From NCBI RefSeq assembly GCF_030268085.1, contig NZ_BSDE01000010.1, positions 1-64,000 on the forward strand: a DNA stretch of 64,000 nucleotides, written 5' to 3'. The DNA is from Geothrix limicola (GTDB taxonomy: Bacteria > Acidobacteriota > Holophagae > Holophagales > Holophagaceae). Shown here one piece after another: positions 22,739 to 33,361 of this stretch. Within the stretch, counting starts at the first letter, position 1. Each line of letters starts with the position of its first letter. The translations under genes and the position numbers were made by a program. The notes beneath the pieces are model-generated. The model had not been told where the DNA came from and searched no databases. It saw only the letters and a list, made by a program, of their open reading frames with translations.

Positions 22739-25468
22739 TTAGAACACAAAAGTTAGATGCTGCTCCGGCGTACGGCAGTCCATGTCGATGCCGCGGTCGC
22801 GGTGGTCGGCGATCTCGGCGGAGGCGCCCACGCTGCGGCCGAAGAGGAAGAGCGTGAAGGCCAGCTCCTGCACCTGACGCAAGGTGATGCGACCCGCCTG
22901 CAGATCCTTCCACACCAGTTTCAGCGTGATCACCGCCAGCACGGCGTCCACGTTCACGCAGAACACGTTCTTCGTCACGCCCTCGGCGTAGAGCTCCTTG
23001 ACGAGGTGCCGGTAGAACTCCCAGAAGGCGTTGTAGATCGCCTTCTCGCCCAGCATGCCCGATACGAACTGCTCCCGAGGATCCACATTGATCTTGTTGC
23101 CGCGGAAGATCGGGTGGTTGATGCATGGGATGGGCTTCACGACGCCATCCTCCGACTCTTCGCGGACCTGCTTCTTGTAGGCGCCGTAGGCCTTCGCCGC
23201 CCGGTTGGCCATGGCCTTGAGATCCAGGCCGTGGTTCGGATCGCCGGGATCCGGAAGCTTCACATCCTTGAACTGTTCGACGAGGAAGTCGATGGCCTCG
23301 TACCCGTTGCCGCCGTGGGCGCGGCCCGTGTTCGCCAGGAAGCCGACGAAAGCCATGGAGATGTCGTTGCGGGCGCTGACGCTCTCCTTGGCACCCTTGG
23401 CCGAAAGCGTGCCCGGGCCGTTGGTGATGGTGAGGCCCAGCAGGGTCTGGAACTCCAGCAGTTCCGCCGGATCGGGCACCCGACTGAAGAGCACCTTGAA
23501 GGCGTTCTCCGTGAAACTGTGGTTGAGGTTCGACAGCTTCTGATCCACCAGCTTCTTCCAGTGCGGGTTGTGCTCGCGGTTCACCACGGAGTAGGCCACG
23601 ATGCGCGACAGCAGGTAGAAGTAGGTGACCGAATCCTCCACGAGTTGGCGGCTGATGCGCTTCTCCAGCATGGGGTTCCACAGCACGCACACGGCGATGG
23701 TGGCCAGCAGGAACTCGTAGGTGTCGCGGATTTCGAGGCCGCGCTTTTCCGCAAGGTCGATGATGTGCTGGCAGACCCGCAGGGCCACGCAGGACTTCTT
23801 CGACTTCTTGACCTCCTTGAAGAGCAGGTCCGACACGTCGGTCTTGCGTGACGGTTCCATGCTCAGCAGGTGCTTCGCGACGAAATCATCCAGCTCGGCG
23901 GGGAAGGTTCGCGTGTGCTCGTCCAGACCGAACTCGCGGATGAGGTCGATGATGAACTTGGCGTGCTCCCGTGACTTCGCCAGCAGGTCCTTGTCGCCCA
24001 CGAGGGCGATCTGGGAGGCCAGGTAGGCATTGGGCGTGCAGCCGTTGGCGCGGCCCACGTCGATGATCTCCATGCGGCGTTCATCGATCTTCATGAAGAG
24101 GTTCAGGATCAGGTTCAGGGTGGGGACGTCGGTCTTCTCGGGCATCACCTTCGCCAGCGAGAAGAAGAGGTTCTCCTCCAGAGTCCGCCTGGAGAGATCC
24201 AGCACAGACTTGCCGTGCAGTTCGGACACCTGGGTCTCGGGGCTCATGCGCGAGGCGCCGGACTTGTCGGCCATGTTCTGCCGCAGGTAGTGGGCGCCCA
24301 CCTGCTTGTTCACCTCCACGATCTGGTGGTCGTAGGGCGAGGGCGCCTGCACGATGGGCAGGTCCAGGGCCGGCGGGAGCTTCATCATCGTGTCGCCCAG
24401 CCAGAGCTTCAGCGACAGGTCGCCCGTGGTTTCGAAGTCAGGCTTCTCGTCCATCTTCTCGTAGACGGCCCGCACCGCGTCAGGAATGTACTGGATGCTG
24501 GGCACGCGCACGCCGCGCTTGCTGACCTGCCGGGTTTTCGGGTCGAAGACGTCCACGCCGAAATACTCGTCGAACCAGCGTTCCTTGCTTTCCGCGTCAT
24601 CACCGCTGCCCGAGAGGGCCCCGGCGTGCCCGCAGGCGCGGGTGATGTTCTTCTTCCAGCGGCCCGTGACGCAGGCGATGATCGGCTTGGTGAAGCCGAA
24701 ATGGCGATCCTTGATCCAGTCCAGGGCCATCTTCTCGTAGTAGCCGCCGGGCTCCACGTAGATCACCACGGCCTTGGTGCGGGGGTCGTTCTGCGCCGCA
24801 TAGAGGAATTCGGGCAGCGCGAAATGGATGTAGACATCCTTGCCGCTGGATACCGCCGTGCTGATGCCGAAGCCCGCGGTGCGGAGGTACTCCGCCATGG
24901 TCGTGGTGAAGTTGCCGGAATTCGAGTGGATGGCGATGGAGCCCTTCACCAGCGTCTCTTCGGGATGGTCGCCGCCGAGGCTGCCGCCGATGCGCACACG
25001 GTCCCAGGCATTGGCCATGCCCAGGCAGTTGGCGCCGATGACATCCACACCCGCTTCCTGGCAGAGCGCGCGGATGTTGCGGGAATCCCGGGCGGGTACC
25101 TTTTCCGTGACGATGACGATGCGCTTGAGGGCCTCGTTGTGCGTCACCAGTTCGGAGACGGCCTTGCAGACGCCGAGGGGCGGAATGTAGACCACGCCCA
25201 TGTCGAAGGTGATGCCGTGTTCCATGACTTCGCGGATGCTGCGGTAGACGGGGATGCTGCCGATCTTCGTCTCCAAGGTTCCGCGGCGTCCGTACTGCAC
25301 GCCGGCCACGATGTTGCCGCCGCTGTACTCGTGGGACACGGGCGTCACCTTGCGGCTTTCGCTGCCCAGGATGTTCATCACGCAGACGCGGTTCTCGCGG
25401 GTCACGAGCTCTTCGAGGGAGTGCAGCCCGACATAGTAGGGGAAGGGTTTGGTCTTCAGTCGTCGCAT
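22739..25468 (-). CDS. aclA: ATP-citrate lyase, large (CoA-ligase/citryl-CoA lyase) subunit, oversized
   Basis: The 909-residue protein has an N-terminal succinyl-CoA-synthetase-alpha-like part (residues about 25-330) with the phospho-histidine loop RACGHAGALSGSGDDAES. It ends in a citryl-CoA lyase/citrate-synthase-like domain with GLTITNGPGTLSAKGAKES, INHPIFRGNKINVDP and CVNVDAVLAVITLKL. Two-subunit ACL large chains are usually near 610 residues, so about 250-300 residues between the two parts are extra. With the ATP-grasp subunit it should cleave citrate to acetyl-CoA and oxaloacetate using ATP. It follows the small-subunit gene by nine bases, with GGAG before the ATG. Confidence 0.85.
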   Translation of the reverse strand: MRRLKTKPFPYYVGLHSLEELVTRENRVCVMNILGSESRKVTPVSHEYSGGNIVAGVQYGRRGTLETKIGSIPVYRSIREVMEHGITFDMGVVYIPPLGVCKAVSELVTHNEALKRIVIVTEKVPARDSRNIRALCQEAGVDVIGANCLGMANAWDRVRIGGSLGGDHPEETLVKGSIAIHSNSGNFTTTMAEYLRTAGFGISTAVSSGKDVYIHFALPEFLYAAQNDPRTKAVVIYVEPGGYYEKMALDWIKDRHFGFTKPIIACVTGRWKKNITRACGHAGALSGSGDDAESKERWFDEYFGVDVFDPKTRQVSKRGVRVPSIQYIPDAVRAVYEKMDEKPDFETTGDLSLKLWLGDTMMKLPPALDLPIVQAPSPYDHQIVEVNKQVGAHYLRQNMADKSGASRMSPETQVSELHGKSVLDLSRRTLEENLFFSLAKVMPEKTDVPTLNLILNLFMKIDERRMEIIDVGRANGCTPNAYLASQIALVGDKDLLAKSREHAKFIIDLIREFGLDEHTRTFPAELDDFVAKHLLSMEPSRKTDVSDLLFKEVKKSKKSCVALRVCQHIIDLAEKRGLEIRDTYEFLLATIAVCVLWNPMLEKRISRQLVEDSVTYFYLLSRIVAYSVVNREHNPHWKKLVDQKLSNLNHSFTENAFKVLFSRVPDPAELLEFQTLLGLTITNGPGTLSAKGAKESVSARNDISMAFVGFLANTGRAHGGNGYEAIDFLVEQFKDVKLPDPGDPNHGLDLKAMANRAAKAYGAYKKQVREESEDGVVKPIPCINHPIFRGNKINVDPREQFVSGMLGEKAIYNAFWEFYRHLVKELYAEGVTKNVFCVNVDAVLAVITLKLVWKDLQAGRITLRQVQELAFTLFLFGRSVGASAEIADHRDRGIDMDCRTPEQHLTFVF

Positions 25469-25477
25469 GGCTGTCTC

Positions 25478-26755
25478 CTAGGCCCGAACCTGCGTTTCAA
25501 CCTGTTTGCGATAGGCTTCCGCGCCTTCCGCGCGCCACCACTCGTCGACCTTCTTCGCGTATTCCAGCGTGAGGATCATCGAAGTGTCGTGGCCGAACAC
25601 CTTGTAGGGCAGGCGCAGGCGGTCGAGGATGTCCTTCGCGTAGAACATGCCCTTCACCACGTTGGGCCCGCCCCGCCCGATCACCACGTAGAGGGGCTTC
25701 CACCCGGCCTTCGACACATGGTCGCGCAGTGCGTCGAACACGCCCTTGAAGGTCACGTAGATGTCCGTGTTGTTGGCCTTGCCGCCGATGAGCAGGAGCA
25801 TGCTGGCCTTGTCGTACCAGTGCTCGAAGGCGATGCGGCTGATCTCGTACATCTTCTCGTAGGGCGGATTGCCGCCGAAATCCGATGAGAAGATGGCCGC
25901 CTCACCCAGCGTTTCCGTGCCGGCGCTGTTGGCGCCGCCGCCGAACATGAAGGGGATGATGCTGCCGTTGGGGTTCATCTCCAGCACGTCGCTCTGGCCC
26001 TGGTAGGTGCGCAGCTCGTTGATGTCGGCCTCGAAGGCCGTCGTCTCGGTCTGGAAGAGATCCTCCGGCAGCCCGATGCGCTTCCAGGACGGGTTGTCCT
26101 GATCGAAGCTGGCCTTCACGTCGCAGGCCACGGGCAGGATCTGGTTGCCCTTGCGCTGCACGCGGATGGGATTGAGTTCGACCGTGGTCAGCCCGTAGCC
26201 ATCGTAGAGTTCCCACAGCTTGGGCAGATGCTGGACCAGCGCGGAGATGAAGGCCTCGGGGCAGCCCGTGTCCGTGAGCGCGTTCGTGATCTCGAAGGCG
26301 TTGATGCCGATGAAGGGATCGATCTCCACCACCGCCTTCTTCTCGGCGGGCAGTTCCTCAATGTCGACGCCGCCCCAGGGAGTGATGGTGAACACGGGAC
26401 CGCGATGCACGCTGGAGCTGGAGATGCTGAAGTAGACCTCCAGATCCGAGGGGACGAAGGCCTCCATGGTCACGCCGTTGGCCGTGACTGTCTTGTTGCC
26501 GTAGGTGTGCTGGGCGAAGAAGAGATCCCGCTTCGCCTGCAGCGCCTCCTGGAGGGTGCTCACGATGCGCACCAGGCCCGCCTTGCCCTTCTTGCCCACG
26601 CCGCCGTAGAAGGCCGGCTTCACCACCAGCTTCTTATGCTTTTCCAGGAACTGCTGAATGTCCTGGTTGGTGGCCGAGCCGTCAATGAATTCAGCCACGG
26701 GAAATTCAACCAGCTGCAGAAGTTTGGAGCCGTACCGCAAGCCCGAAAGTTGCAT
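25478..26755 (-). CDS. aclB: ATP-citrate lyase, ATP-grasp/citrate-binding subunit
   Basis: The 425-residue protein has an ATP-grasp N-terminal part (LVVKPAFYGGVGKKGKAG, TVELNPIRVQ) and a citrate-binding domain (FMFGGGANSAGTETLGEA, MLLLIGGKANNTDIYVTFKG, VVIGRGGPNVVKG) that matches the same parts of ACLY. It is the first gene of the operon. GGAGGG precedes the ATG. A 20-base palindrome 69 bases upstream may control the operon. ACL either feeds cytosolic acetyl-CoA or closes a reductive TCA cycle; the sequence alone does not decide. Confidence 0.88.
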   Translation of the reverse strand: MQLSGLRYGSKLLQLVEFPVAEFIDGSATNQDIQQFLEKHKKLVVKPAFYGGVGKKGKAGLVRIVSTLQEALQAKRDLFFAQHTYGNKTVTANGVTMEAFVPSDLEVYFSISSSSVHRGPVFTITPWGGVDIEELPAEKKAVVEIDPFIGINAFEITNALTDTGCPEAFISALVQHLPKLWELYDGYGLTTVELNPIRVQRKGNQILPVACDVKASFDQDNPSWKRIGLPEDLFQTETTAFEADINELRTYQGQSDVLEMNPNGSIIPFMFGGGANSAGTETLGEAAIFSSDFGGNPPYEKMYEISRIAFEHWYDKASMLLLIGGKANNTDIYVTFKGVFDALRDHVSKAGWKPLYVVIGRGGPNVVKGMFYAKDILDRLRLPYKVFGHDTSMILTLEYAKKVDEWWRAEGAEAYRKQVETQVRA

Positions 26756-26823
26756 GATCCCTCCTCCGTCGACCTTGGCAATGAGCTGGAGTTCCGGTCC
26801 GTGCCGATGGTCCGGGTCCGCAT

Positions 26824-26843
26824 AAATGATACATGTATCATTT
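26824..26843. promoter_or_regulatory. Perfect 20-bp palindrome upstream of the acl operon
   Basis: AAATGATACATGTATCATTT is fully self-complementary and sits in an AT-rich patch of otherwise GC-rich DNA, 69 bases before the aclB start. It has the form of an operator for a dimeric regulator. The cognate regulator is not evident nearby. Confidence 0.65.
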
Positions 26844-26956
26844 TCGAAACCAAGCCAAAGATCACTCTTTGGTCCTGTGTCAAAATCTCCCCGGAGGCCC
26901 TTGCCAGAATCCCCTGTCTGCCCTAGTAGCCTGCATCAGAGCTGAAGATTTTGTGT

Positions 26957-26995
26957 AAAAAAAAGTCGCGACAGAGGGTTTTCCCCTGTCGCGAC
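26957..26995 (-). terminator. Intrinsic terminator of pyrG
   Basis: A long stem (26965-26978 with 26983-26995, one bulge) is followed on the minus strand by eight T residues. It lies 25 bases past the pyrG stop and insulates pyrG from the acl promoter region. Confidence 0.92.
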
Positions 26996-27020
26996 ACACG
27001 CTGGATCTTGTTGGCTTGGC

Positions 27021-28616
<1,596 letters not shown>

Positions 28617-28743
28617 CGCCTGCTCCTCACACTCAAATCGATCACCGCCATGGCGCCGGAGCACCAAGCAGCGTCAAACCTCGAAAGAACGAATTTAAGA
28701 AAGGCCGTGCTTCACATCTGAAACAGGGATCTTGCGTGGAGGT

Positions 28744-30543
28744 TCACATCTCCTCCGGGGCCTGGATGCCCATGAGGAACAGCCCCTGGCGCAGGGCGCG
28801 GGCCGTCGCCACGCACAGAGCGAGGCGAGCGTCACGCACAGTCGGGGTGTTCTCGGGGGCGAGAATGGGGCAGTTGGTGTAGTAGCCGCTGAAGGAGCGC
28901 GCCACGGCCACCAGCTGGCGGGCGAGGGGCGTGGCCATGCAGCCTTCGACCACGGCGGTCATGGCGCCGGGCAGGCCGGCCAGTTCGAAGAGCAGGGCCT
29001 GGGCTTCCGGGGCTTCGAGACCCACCAGATCCGCAGGCAGCGCCGCGGGCTCGAAGGGCACGACGGGGCCCACACATGCGCCGGGTTGAGCCTTCGCGGC
29101 CCAGTCGCCTCCCGCTTTTCGCAGCACGCTCATGATGCGCGCGTGGGCGTACTGCACGTAGGGGCCCGTGTCGCCATCCAGCGCGATGACGCGGTCCCAG
29201 GTGAAGGTGATGGGCTTCACGCGGTCGTTCATGGCGTCGAAGAACACGACGGCGCCCATGCCGAGCATCTCGGCCACCTCGGCTTTGTCGGCCAGCTCGG
29301 GATTCTTTTCGTCGATGATGGCGGCCACGCGCTCGCGGGCCTCGTCCAGCACATCCTCCAGGAAGATGACGTTGCCCTTGCGGGTGCTCATCTTGCCTTC
29401 GGGCAGCTTGACCATGCCGAAGGGCGTGTGCAGCATGCGGCCCTTGAACCAGGGATCCAGCTTGTCGAGCACGGCGAAGATCTGCTGGAAGTGGAGCACC
29501 TGATCGGTGCCCACCACGTAGAGGCAGCGGTCGAAGCCGTAGGCCTCTTTGCGATACAGGGCCGCCGCCAGGTCGCGGGTGGCGTAGATGCTGGTGCCGT
29601 CGCCCTTCTGCACGAGGCAGGGCGTAGAGATGCCGACGTCTTCGAGGTTGATGATGCGGGCGCCCTTGTCGCCCTCCACCAGCAGGCCCGCGTCTTCGAG
29701 GCGCTGCATCGTGGGTACGAGCCGGTCTTCGTAGAAGGCCTCACCCTGGGCCAGGGTGTCGAAGCTCACGCCCAGGCGGTCGTAGATGCGCTGGAACTCC
29801 TTCAGCGAGATCTCGCGGAACCAGCTCCAGAGGCGCCGGGCCTCGGCGTCTCCGGCTTCCAGCCGCTTGAACCAGCCGCGGGCCTCGTCGCGCATGGCGG
29901 GATCATTTTCTTCCTCGGCATGGAAGCGGACATACAACTGGAAAAGCCGGAACAGGGGCGTGCGGCGCTTGTCCGGGGCCGGCTCCGCCCAGTCGAAGTC
30001 CCGCTCCAGATCGGCGTTCCCGTCCTGGGCCCAGCGCGTGTAGGCGGCGAGCAGGGTGCCGAACTGGGTGCCCCAGTCGCCCAGGTGGTTGAGGCGGATC
30101 ACGTCGTAGCCCAGGGCCTGGTGGGTCTGGGCCAGGGCGTGGCCGATCATGGTGGAGCGCAGGTGGCCGATGGTGAAGAGCTTGGCGATATTCGGCGAGC
30201 TGTACTCGACGATCACCTTCTTGCCGTTGGCGGGCCGGAAGCCATAGGGGCGCTCCGGTGCCGCTTCCAGGATGGCGCCCAGCACGGCCTTGGCGCGAGT
30301 CTCCGCGGTCAGCTTCAGGTTCAGGTAGGGACCCGCGGCCACCAGCTGGGCCCCTTCGATGGCGATGGATGCGGCCAGCTCCTGCGACAGCTGCACGGGG
30401 TTCTTCCCCAGCTGCTTGCCGGCGCGAAAACAGGGAAAGGCCAGGTCGCCCAGCTCGCCGGACTTGGGCCGCTCCAGCGTGATGTCCACGCCGGGCAGGG
30501 CCGCCGCCAGCCGCTGTTCGAAGGTGTGTCGCAAAGCATCCAT
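28744..30543 (-). CDS. argS: Arginyl-tRNA synthetase
   Basis: The 599-residue class I enzyme charges tRNA-Arg. It has the N-terminal additional domain (PKSGELGDLAFPCFRAGKQ), the HIGH-region variant SSPNIAKLFTIGHLRSTMIG, the KMSKS-like loop KLPEGKMSTRKGNVI and a DALR anticodon-binding C-terminus. The ATG at 30543 has GAGGA about 11 bases upstream, while a TTG three codons earlier would crowd that site. The transketolase-half gene lies 20 bases upstream on the same strand, so the two are probably co-transcribed. Confidence 0.96.
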   Translation of the reverse strand: MDALRHTFEQRLAAALPGVDITLERPKSGELGDLAFPCFRAGKQLGKNPVQLSQELAASIAIEGAQLVAAGPYLNLKLTAETRAKAVLGAILEAAPERPYGFRPANGKKVIVEYSSPNIAKLFTIGHLRSTMIGHALAQTHQALGYDVIRLNHLGDWGTQFGTLLAAYTRWAQDGNADLERDFDWAEPAPDKRRTPLFRLFQLYVRFHAEEENDPAMRDEARGWFKRLEAGDAEARRLWSWFREISLKEFQRIYDRLGVSFDTLAQGEAFYEDRLVPTMQRLEDAGLLVEGDKGARIINLEDVGISTPCLVQKGDGTSIYATRDLAAALYRKEAYGFDRCLYVVGTDQVLHFQQIFAVLDKLDPWFKGRMLHTPFGMVKLPEGKMSTRKGNVIFLEDVLDEARERVAAIIDEKNPELADKAEVAEMLGMGAVVFFDAMNDRVKPITFTWDRVIALDGDTGPYVQYAHARIMSVLRKAGGDWAAKAQPGACVGPVVPFEPAALPADLVGLEAPEAQALLFELAGLPGAMTAVVEGCMATPLARQLVAVARSFSGYYTNCPILAPENTPTVRDARLALCVATARALRQGLFLMGIQAPEEM

Positions 30544-30563
30544 GCAGGTCAATCCTCAGTCGG

Positions 30564-31394
30564 TTAGTCGGCGAGCTCGGCCAGGGCCTTTTCGAATTCT
30601 TCCTGCTTGGGCGCCACGCCGTGCCAGCCTGACTGGTTCTCCATGAAGCTCACGCCCTTGCCTTTCACCGTGGCCGCACAGATCATGACGGGCTGCCCCT
30701 TGATGGTGCGCGCCCAGGCCAGGGCCTCGAGGATCTGCGTGAAGTCGTGGCCGTCGATCTCCTTCACGGCCCAGCCGAAGGCCTGCCACTTCTCGGCGAT
30801 GGGGTGGATGTTCATCACCTTCTTCACGGCGCCATCGATCTGCAGGCCGTTGAGATCGTGGAAGACGCAGAGGTTGTCGAGGTTGTGGTGCGCCGCGGCC
30901 ATGGCCGCCTCCCAGATCACGCCCTCCTGGCTTTCGCCGTCGCCCACCACGCAGTAGACGCGGCTGTCGGACTTCTGCACCTTCAGTCCGATGGCGATGC
31001 CCACGGCCTGGGGCAGGCCCTGGCCCAGGCTGCCGGTGGTCACTTCCACGCCCGGCGTGTAGTGGTTCTCGGCGTGGCCCTGGAGCTTGGTGGGGTACTG
31101 GCGGAAGGTCTCCAGCCAGGCCTTGGGAAAGAAGCCCTGGTCCGCCAGCAGCGCGTACTGGGCGGGGCAGGCATGGCCCTTGGACAGCACGAAGCGGTCC
31201 CGGGCGGGGTTGGAGGGATCCTCCGGGAACACGGTCATCTCGTGGTAGTAGAGCGCCACGCCGAAATCGATCCAGCTGAGGCTGCCCCCGGGGTGTCCGC
31301 TCTGGGCCTTGTAGACCTGCAGCAGGATGTCCCTGCGCAAGGCTTTCGCCTTCGCCGCCATATCAACGACGGACTCCAATTTCTGCTGCGGCAT
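30564..31394 (-). CDS. Transketolase N-terminal (TPP-binding) subunit, partner absent
   Basis: The 276-residue protein covers only the TPP-pyrophosphate domain of transketolase: SGHPGGSLSWIDFGVALYY, VLSKGHACPAQYALL, TTGSLGQGLPQAVGIAIG and the TPP motif GDGESQEGVIWEAAMAA followed by LNGLQIDG. Split transketolases normally have the C-terminal half next door, but here the downstream gene is argS and no second half is in the window. A remote partner, or a different acyl- or ketol-transfer role, is possible. Confidence 0.88.
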   Translation of the reverse strand: MPQQKLESVVDMAAKAKALRRDILLQVYKAQSGHPGGSLSWIDFGVALYYHEMTVFPEDPSNPARDRFVLSKGHACPAQYALLADQGFFPKAWLETFRQYPTKLQGHAENHYTPGVEVTTGSLGQGLPQAVGIAIGLKVQKSDSRVYCVVGDGESQEGVIWEAAMAAAHHNLDNLCVFHDLNGLQIDGAVKKVMNIHPIAEKWQAFGWAVKEIDGHDFTQILEALAWARTIKGQPVMICAATVKGKGVSFMENQSGWHGVAPKQEEFEKALAELAD

Positions 31395-31495
31395 GACCCC
31401 ATCCTTCCCGGGAGGCCCATCGCCTCCGACTAGGATGCCCTGGGGAGGCCCGCTTCGGAAGGGGGCGATTGGGCTTTGAGCCCGGCCTTTTGCCC

Positions 31496-31523
31496 TTGAC
31501 CTTCGGGCGGTTTGCGATAGGAT
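31496..31523 (+). promoter_or_regulatory. Candidate rpsT promoter
   Basis: TTGACC and TAGGAT, 16 bases apart, resemble a sigma-70 -35/-10 pair about 60 bases before the rpsT start. Between the promoter and the gene, GTCCC (from 31544) can pair with GGGAC (to 31560), a small leader hairpin. Confidence 0.5.
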
Positions 31524-31585
31524 GGTCTTTCGCGCTTCCCCAAGTCCCTGTACGGGGGACGGCCCCGGAAGCTGGAGAATCGAAC

Positions 31586-31849
31586 ATGGCCAATCACAAG
31601 TCTGCCGCCAAGAAGGCCCGTCGCGATGCCGAGGCCCGCCTGCGCAACCGCAGCAACCGTTCGACCCTGAAGACCGCCGTCAAGAGCTTCCTGGCCCTGA
31701 TCGCCGGTGGCAACAAGGCCGAGGCCGCCAAGCAGCTGCCCCTGACCCAGGGCCTGGTCGACAAGGCCTGCCGCAAGGGCGTCATGCACAAGAACGCCGC
31801 GGACCGCACCAAGTCCCGCCTGGCCGAGAAAGTGAACAAGCTGGCCTAA
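31586..31849 (+). CDS. rpsT: 30S ribosomal protein S20
   Basis: The 87-residue basic helical protein matches S20 throughout: MANHKSAAKKARRDAEARLR at the start and GVMHKNAADRTKSRLAEKVN at the end. It binds 16S rRNA early in 30S assembly. GGAG lies upstream of the ATG, and a candidate promoter and a clear terminator bracket it, so it is a single-gene unit. Confidence 0.97.
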   Translation: MANHKSAAKKARRDAEARLRNRSNRSTLKTAVKSFLALIAGGNKAEAAKQLPLTQGLVDKACRKGVMHKNAADRTKSRLAEKVNKLA

Positions 31850-31870
31850 GACGCCGAATTTCCTCTGAAT

Positions 31871-31898
31871 GGACCCGCCCAGGCGGGTCCGTTTTTTT
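31871..31898 (+). terminator. Intrinsic terminator of rpsT
   Basis: GGACCCGC pairs with GCGGGTCC around CCAG and is followed by GTTTTTTT, 21 bases after the rpsT stop. Confidence 0.93.
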
Positions 31899-32014
31899 AC
31901 CAAGATCTCCAGAAAGAACGAGGACGTGCCTTCGATCACAGAACGGAACCGAGCCCATCCAGAGATCAAGAAGGGTTTCAGGGGGACCGATAGAGGGTGG
32001 TTCATGGAGGCACC

Positions 32015-32434
32015 ATGCTGAAGTCGGCCCGCACCCTTCTCTGCCTGCTCGCGGCTCTGCCATTGGCGGCCGACGGCACGGCCATGCTGAAGGACGCCAT
32101 CACCTATTACTACGGCAACGGAGCCGTGGCGCTCATCAAGGAGGCCAATTCGGGCAAGTTCCACATCTCGCCCGCCGGCTACCTGATCGTGCTCGATGAA
32201 ACCGGGAAGACCCTCATCCACGGCGAATCTTCGCGCCTCATCGGCGTGAACATGACCAACCTCAAGGACGCGCGAGGACGCCTCTACATCAAGGAGGCCC
32301 TGGACGCCCGCGCCAAGGGCAAGGGCAAGGTCCATTTCTTCATGCCTCAGGGCAGCAGCCAGGTGAAGGCCACCCTCCAATGGGAATTCCAGGAAGGTGT
32401 GCTGTTCGGCTGGGTGATGGCCGGCGAACTGTAG
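32015..32434 (+). CDS. Secreted single-Cache-domain protein
   Basis: The 139-residue product has a short signal peptide (SARTLLCLLAALPLAADG) and then a single Cache-type fold: AGYLIVLDETGKTLIHGES, LIGVNMTNLKDARGRLYI and a closing FGWVMAGEL strand. Cache domains bind small ligands outside the cytoplasm, usually as part of chemoreceptors or kinases; this one is free-standing and could be a soluble binding protein. GGAGG five bases upstream picks this ATG over one four codons earlier. Confidence 0.75.
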   Translation: MLKSARTLLCLLAALPLAADGTAMLKDAITYYYGNGAVALIKEANSGKFHISPAGYLIVLDETGKTLIHGESSRLIGVNMTNLKDARGRLYIKEALDARAKGKGKVHFFMPQGSSQVKATLQWEFQEGVLFGWVMAGEL

Positions 32435-32444
32435 CCGGAGTGCC

Positions 32445-33344
32445 TCAGCTCCAGTCCTCGGGGACCCGCACGTCGCCCTTCGGCACGCGGGACCAGTCGA
32501 AGGATCCGATCAGGTCGATGACCCCGCAGGCCCTGGGCTCGTCCAGGCAGCCGAGGCTCCAACCCAGCCAGCCCACGAGCACCTCCATCGGGAGGCCCCG
32601 GCCCGTCAGCGCCTCGAGCCCCAGGGCCCCGGCCCGCTTGCCGAGCCGGTTCCCGTCCGGGGATATCACCATGCCCAGGTGCGCGTAGACCGGGCGTGGG
32701 AGACCCAGGGCCTCCTGCAACCGGATCTGGGTGGCGGTCACGGATCGCAGGTCCGCGCCCCGGACGATTTCGGTCACCCCCTGGGCGCCGTCGTCCACCA
32801 CCACGGCGAGGTGGTAGGCGAAGCAGCCGTCCCGGCGGAAAAGCAGCGGATCCCCCGTGAGGCCCGCCGGATCCTCGGCCTGCGGTCCCAGTACGCGGTC
32901 CTCCCAGGACACGGTCCCTTTCGGCAATCGGAAGCGCAGGGCCGCCTCGAAGCCCTCCCAACCGCGGTCGCGGCAGCGGCCCGGATAGGGGCGCAGACCA
33001 TCCTCAGCATGGGGCGCCGCGGCGAGGGTCTGCAGATCCTTGCGCGTGCAGACGCAGGGATACAGCCGGTCCGCGCGATGGAGCCTCGCCAAGGCCTCCC
33101 GGTAGGCTTCGCTACGATCCGACTGCCAGATCACGGGCTCATCGGATTCCAGCCCCAGCCGGGCGAGGTCCCTCAGCTGCGCTTCGCCGATGTCCCGGCG
33201 GCAGCGGGGACCATCCACATCCTCCATGCGGATGATCCAGCGCCCGCCCACGGCCCGCGCCGACAGCCAGGAAGCCAGCGCCGTGCGCAGGTTCCCCAGG
33301 TGAAGGATGCCCGTGGGCGAAGGGGCGAAGCGGCCGGTCATCAT
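32445..33344 (-). CDS. gluQ: Glutamyl-Q tRNA(Asp) synthetase
   Basis: The 299-residue protein is a truncated GluRS lacking the anticodon domain. It attaches glutamate to queuosine in tRNA-Asp. It has the HIGH-type GRFAPSPTGILHLGNLRTAL, zinc-ligand candidates CVCTRKD and YPGRC near residues 97-123, and the KMSKS equivalent GNRLGKRAGA. Two adjacent ATGs could serve as start. It is convergent with the Cache gene. Confidence 0.93.
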   Translation of the reverse strand: MMTGRFAPSPTGILHLGNLRTALASWLSARAVGGRWIIRMEDVDGPRCRRDIGEAQLRDLARLGLESDEPVIWQSDRSEAYREALARLHRADRLYPCVCTRKDLQTLAAAPHAEDGLRPYPGRCRDRGWEGFEAALRFRLPKGTVSWEDRVLGPQAEDPAGLTGDPLLFRRDGCFAYHLAVVVDDGAQGVTEIVRGADLRSVTATQIRLQEALGLPRPVYAHLGMVISPDGNRLGKRAGALGLEALTGRGLPMEVLVGWLGWSLGCLDEPRACGVIDLIGSFDWSRVPKGDVRVPEDWS

Positions 33345-33361
33345 CCGTCTAGGATAGAGGC

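Noticed and set aside
24215-25888. 557-codon frame antisense to the ATP-citrate lyase genes
   Set aside because: Shadow of conserved coding sequence on the other strand; it bridges the nine-base gap of the real operon.
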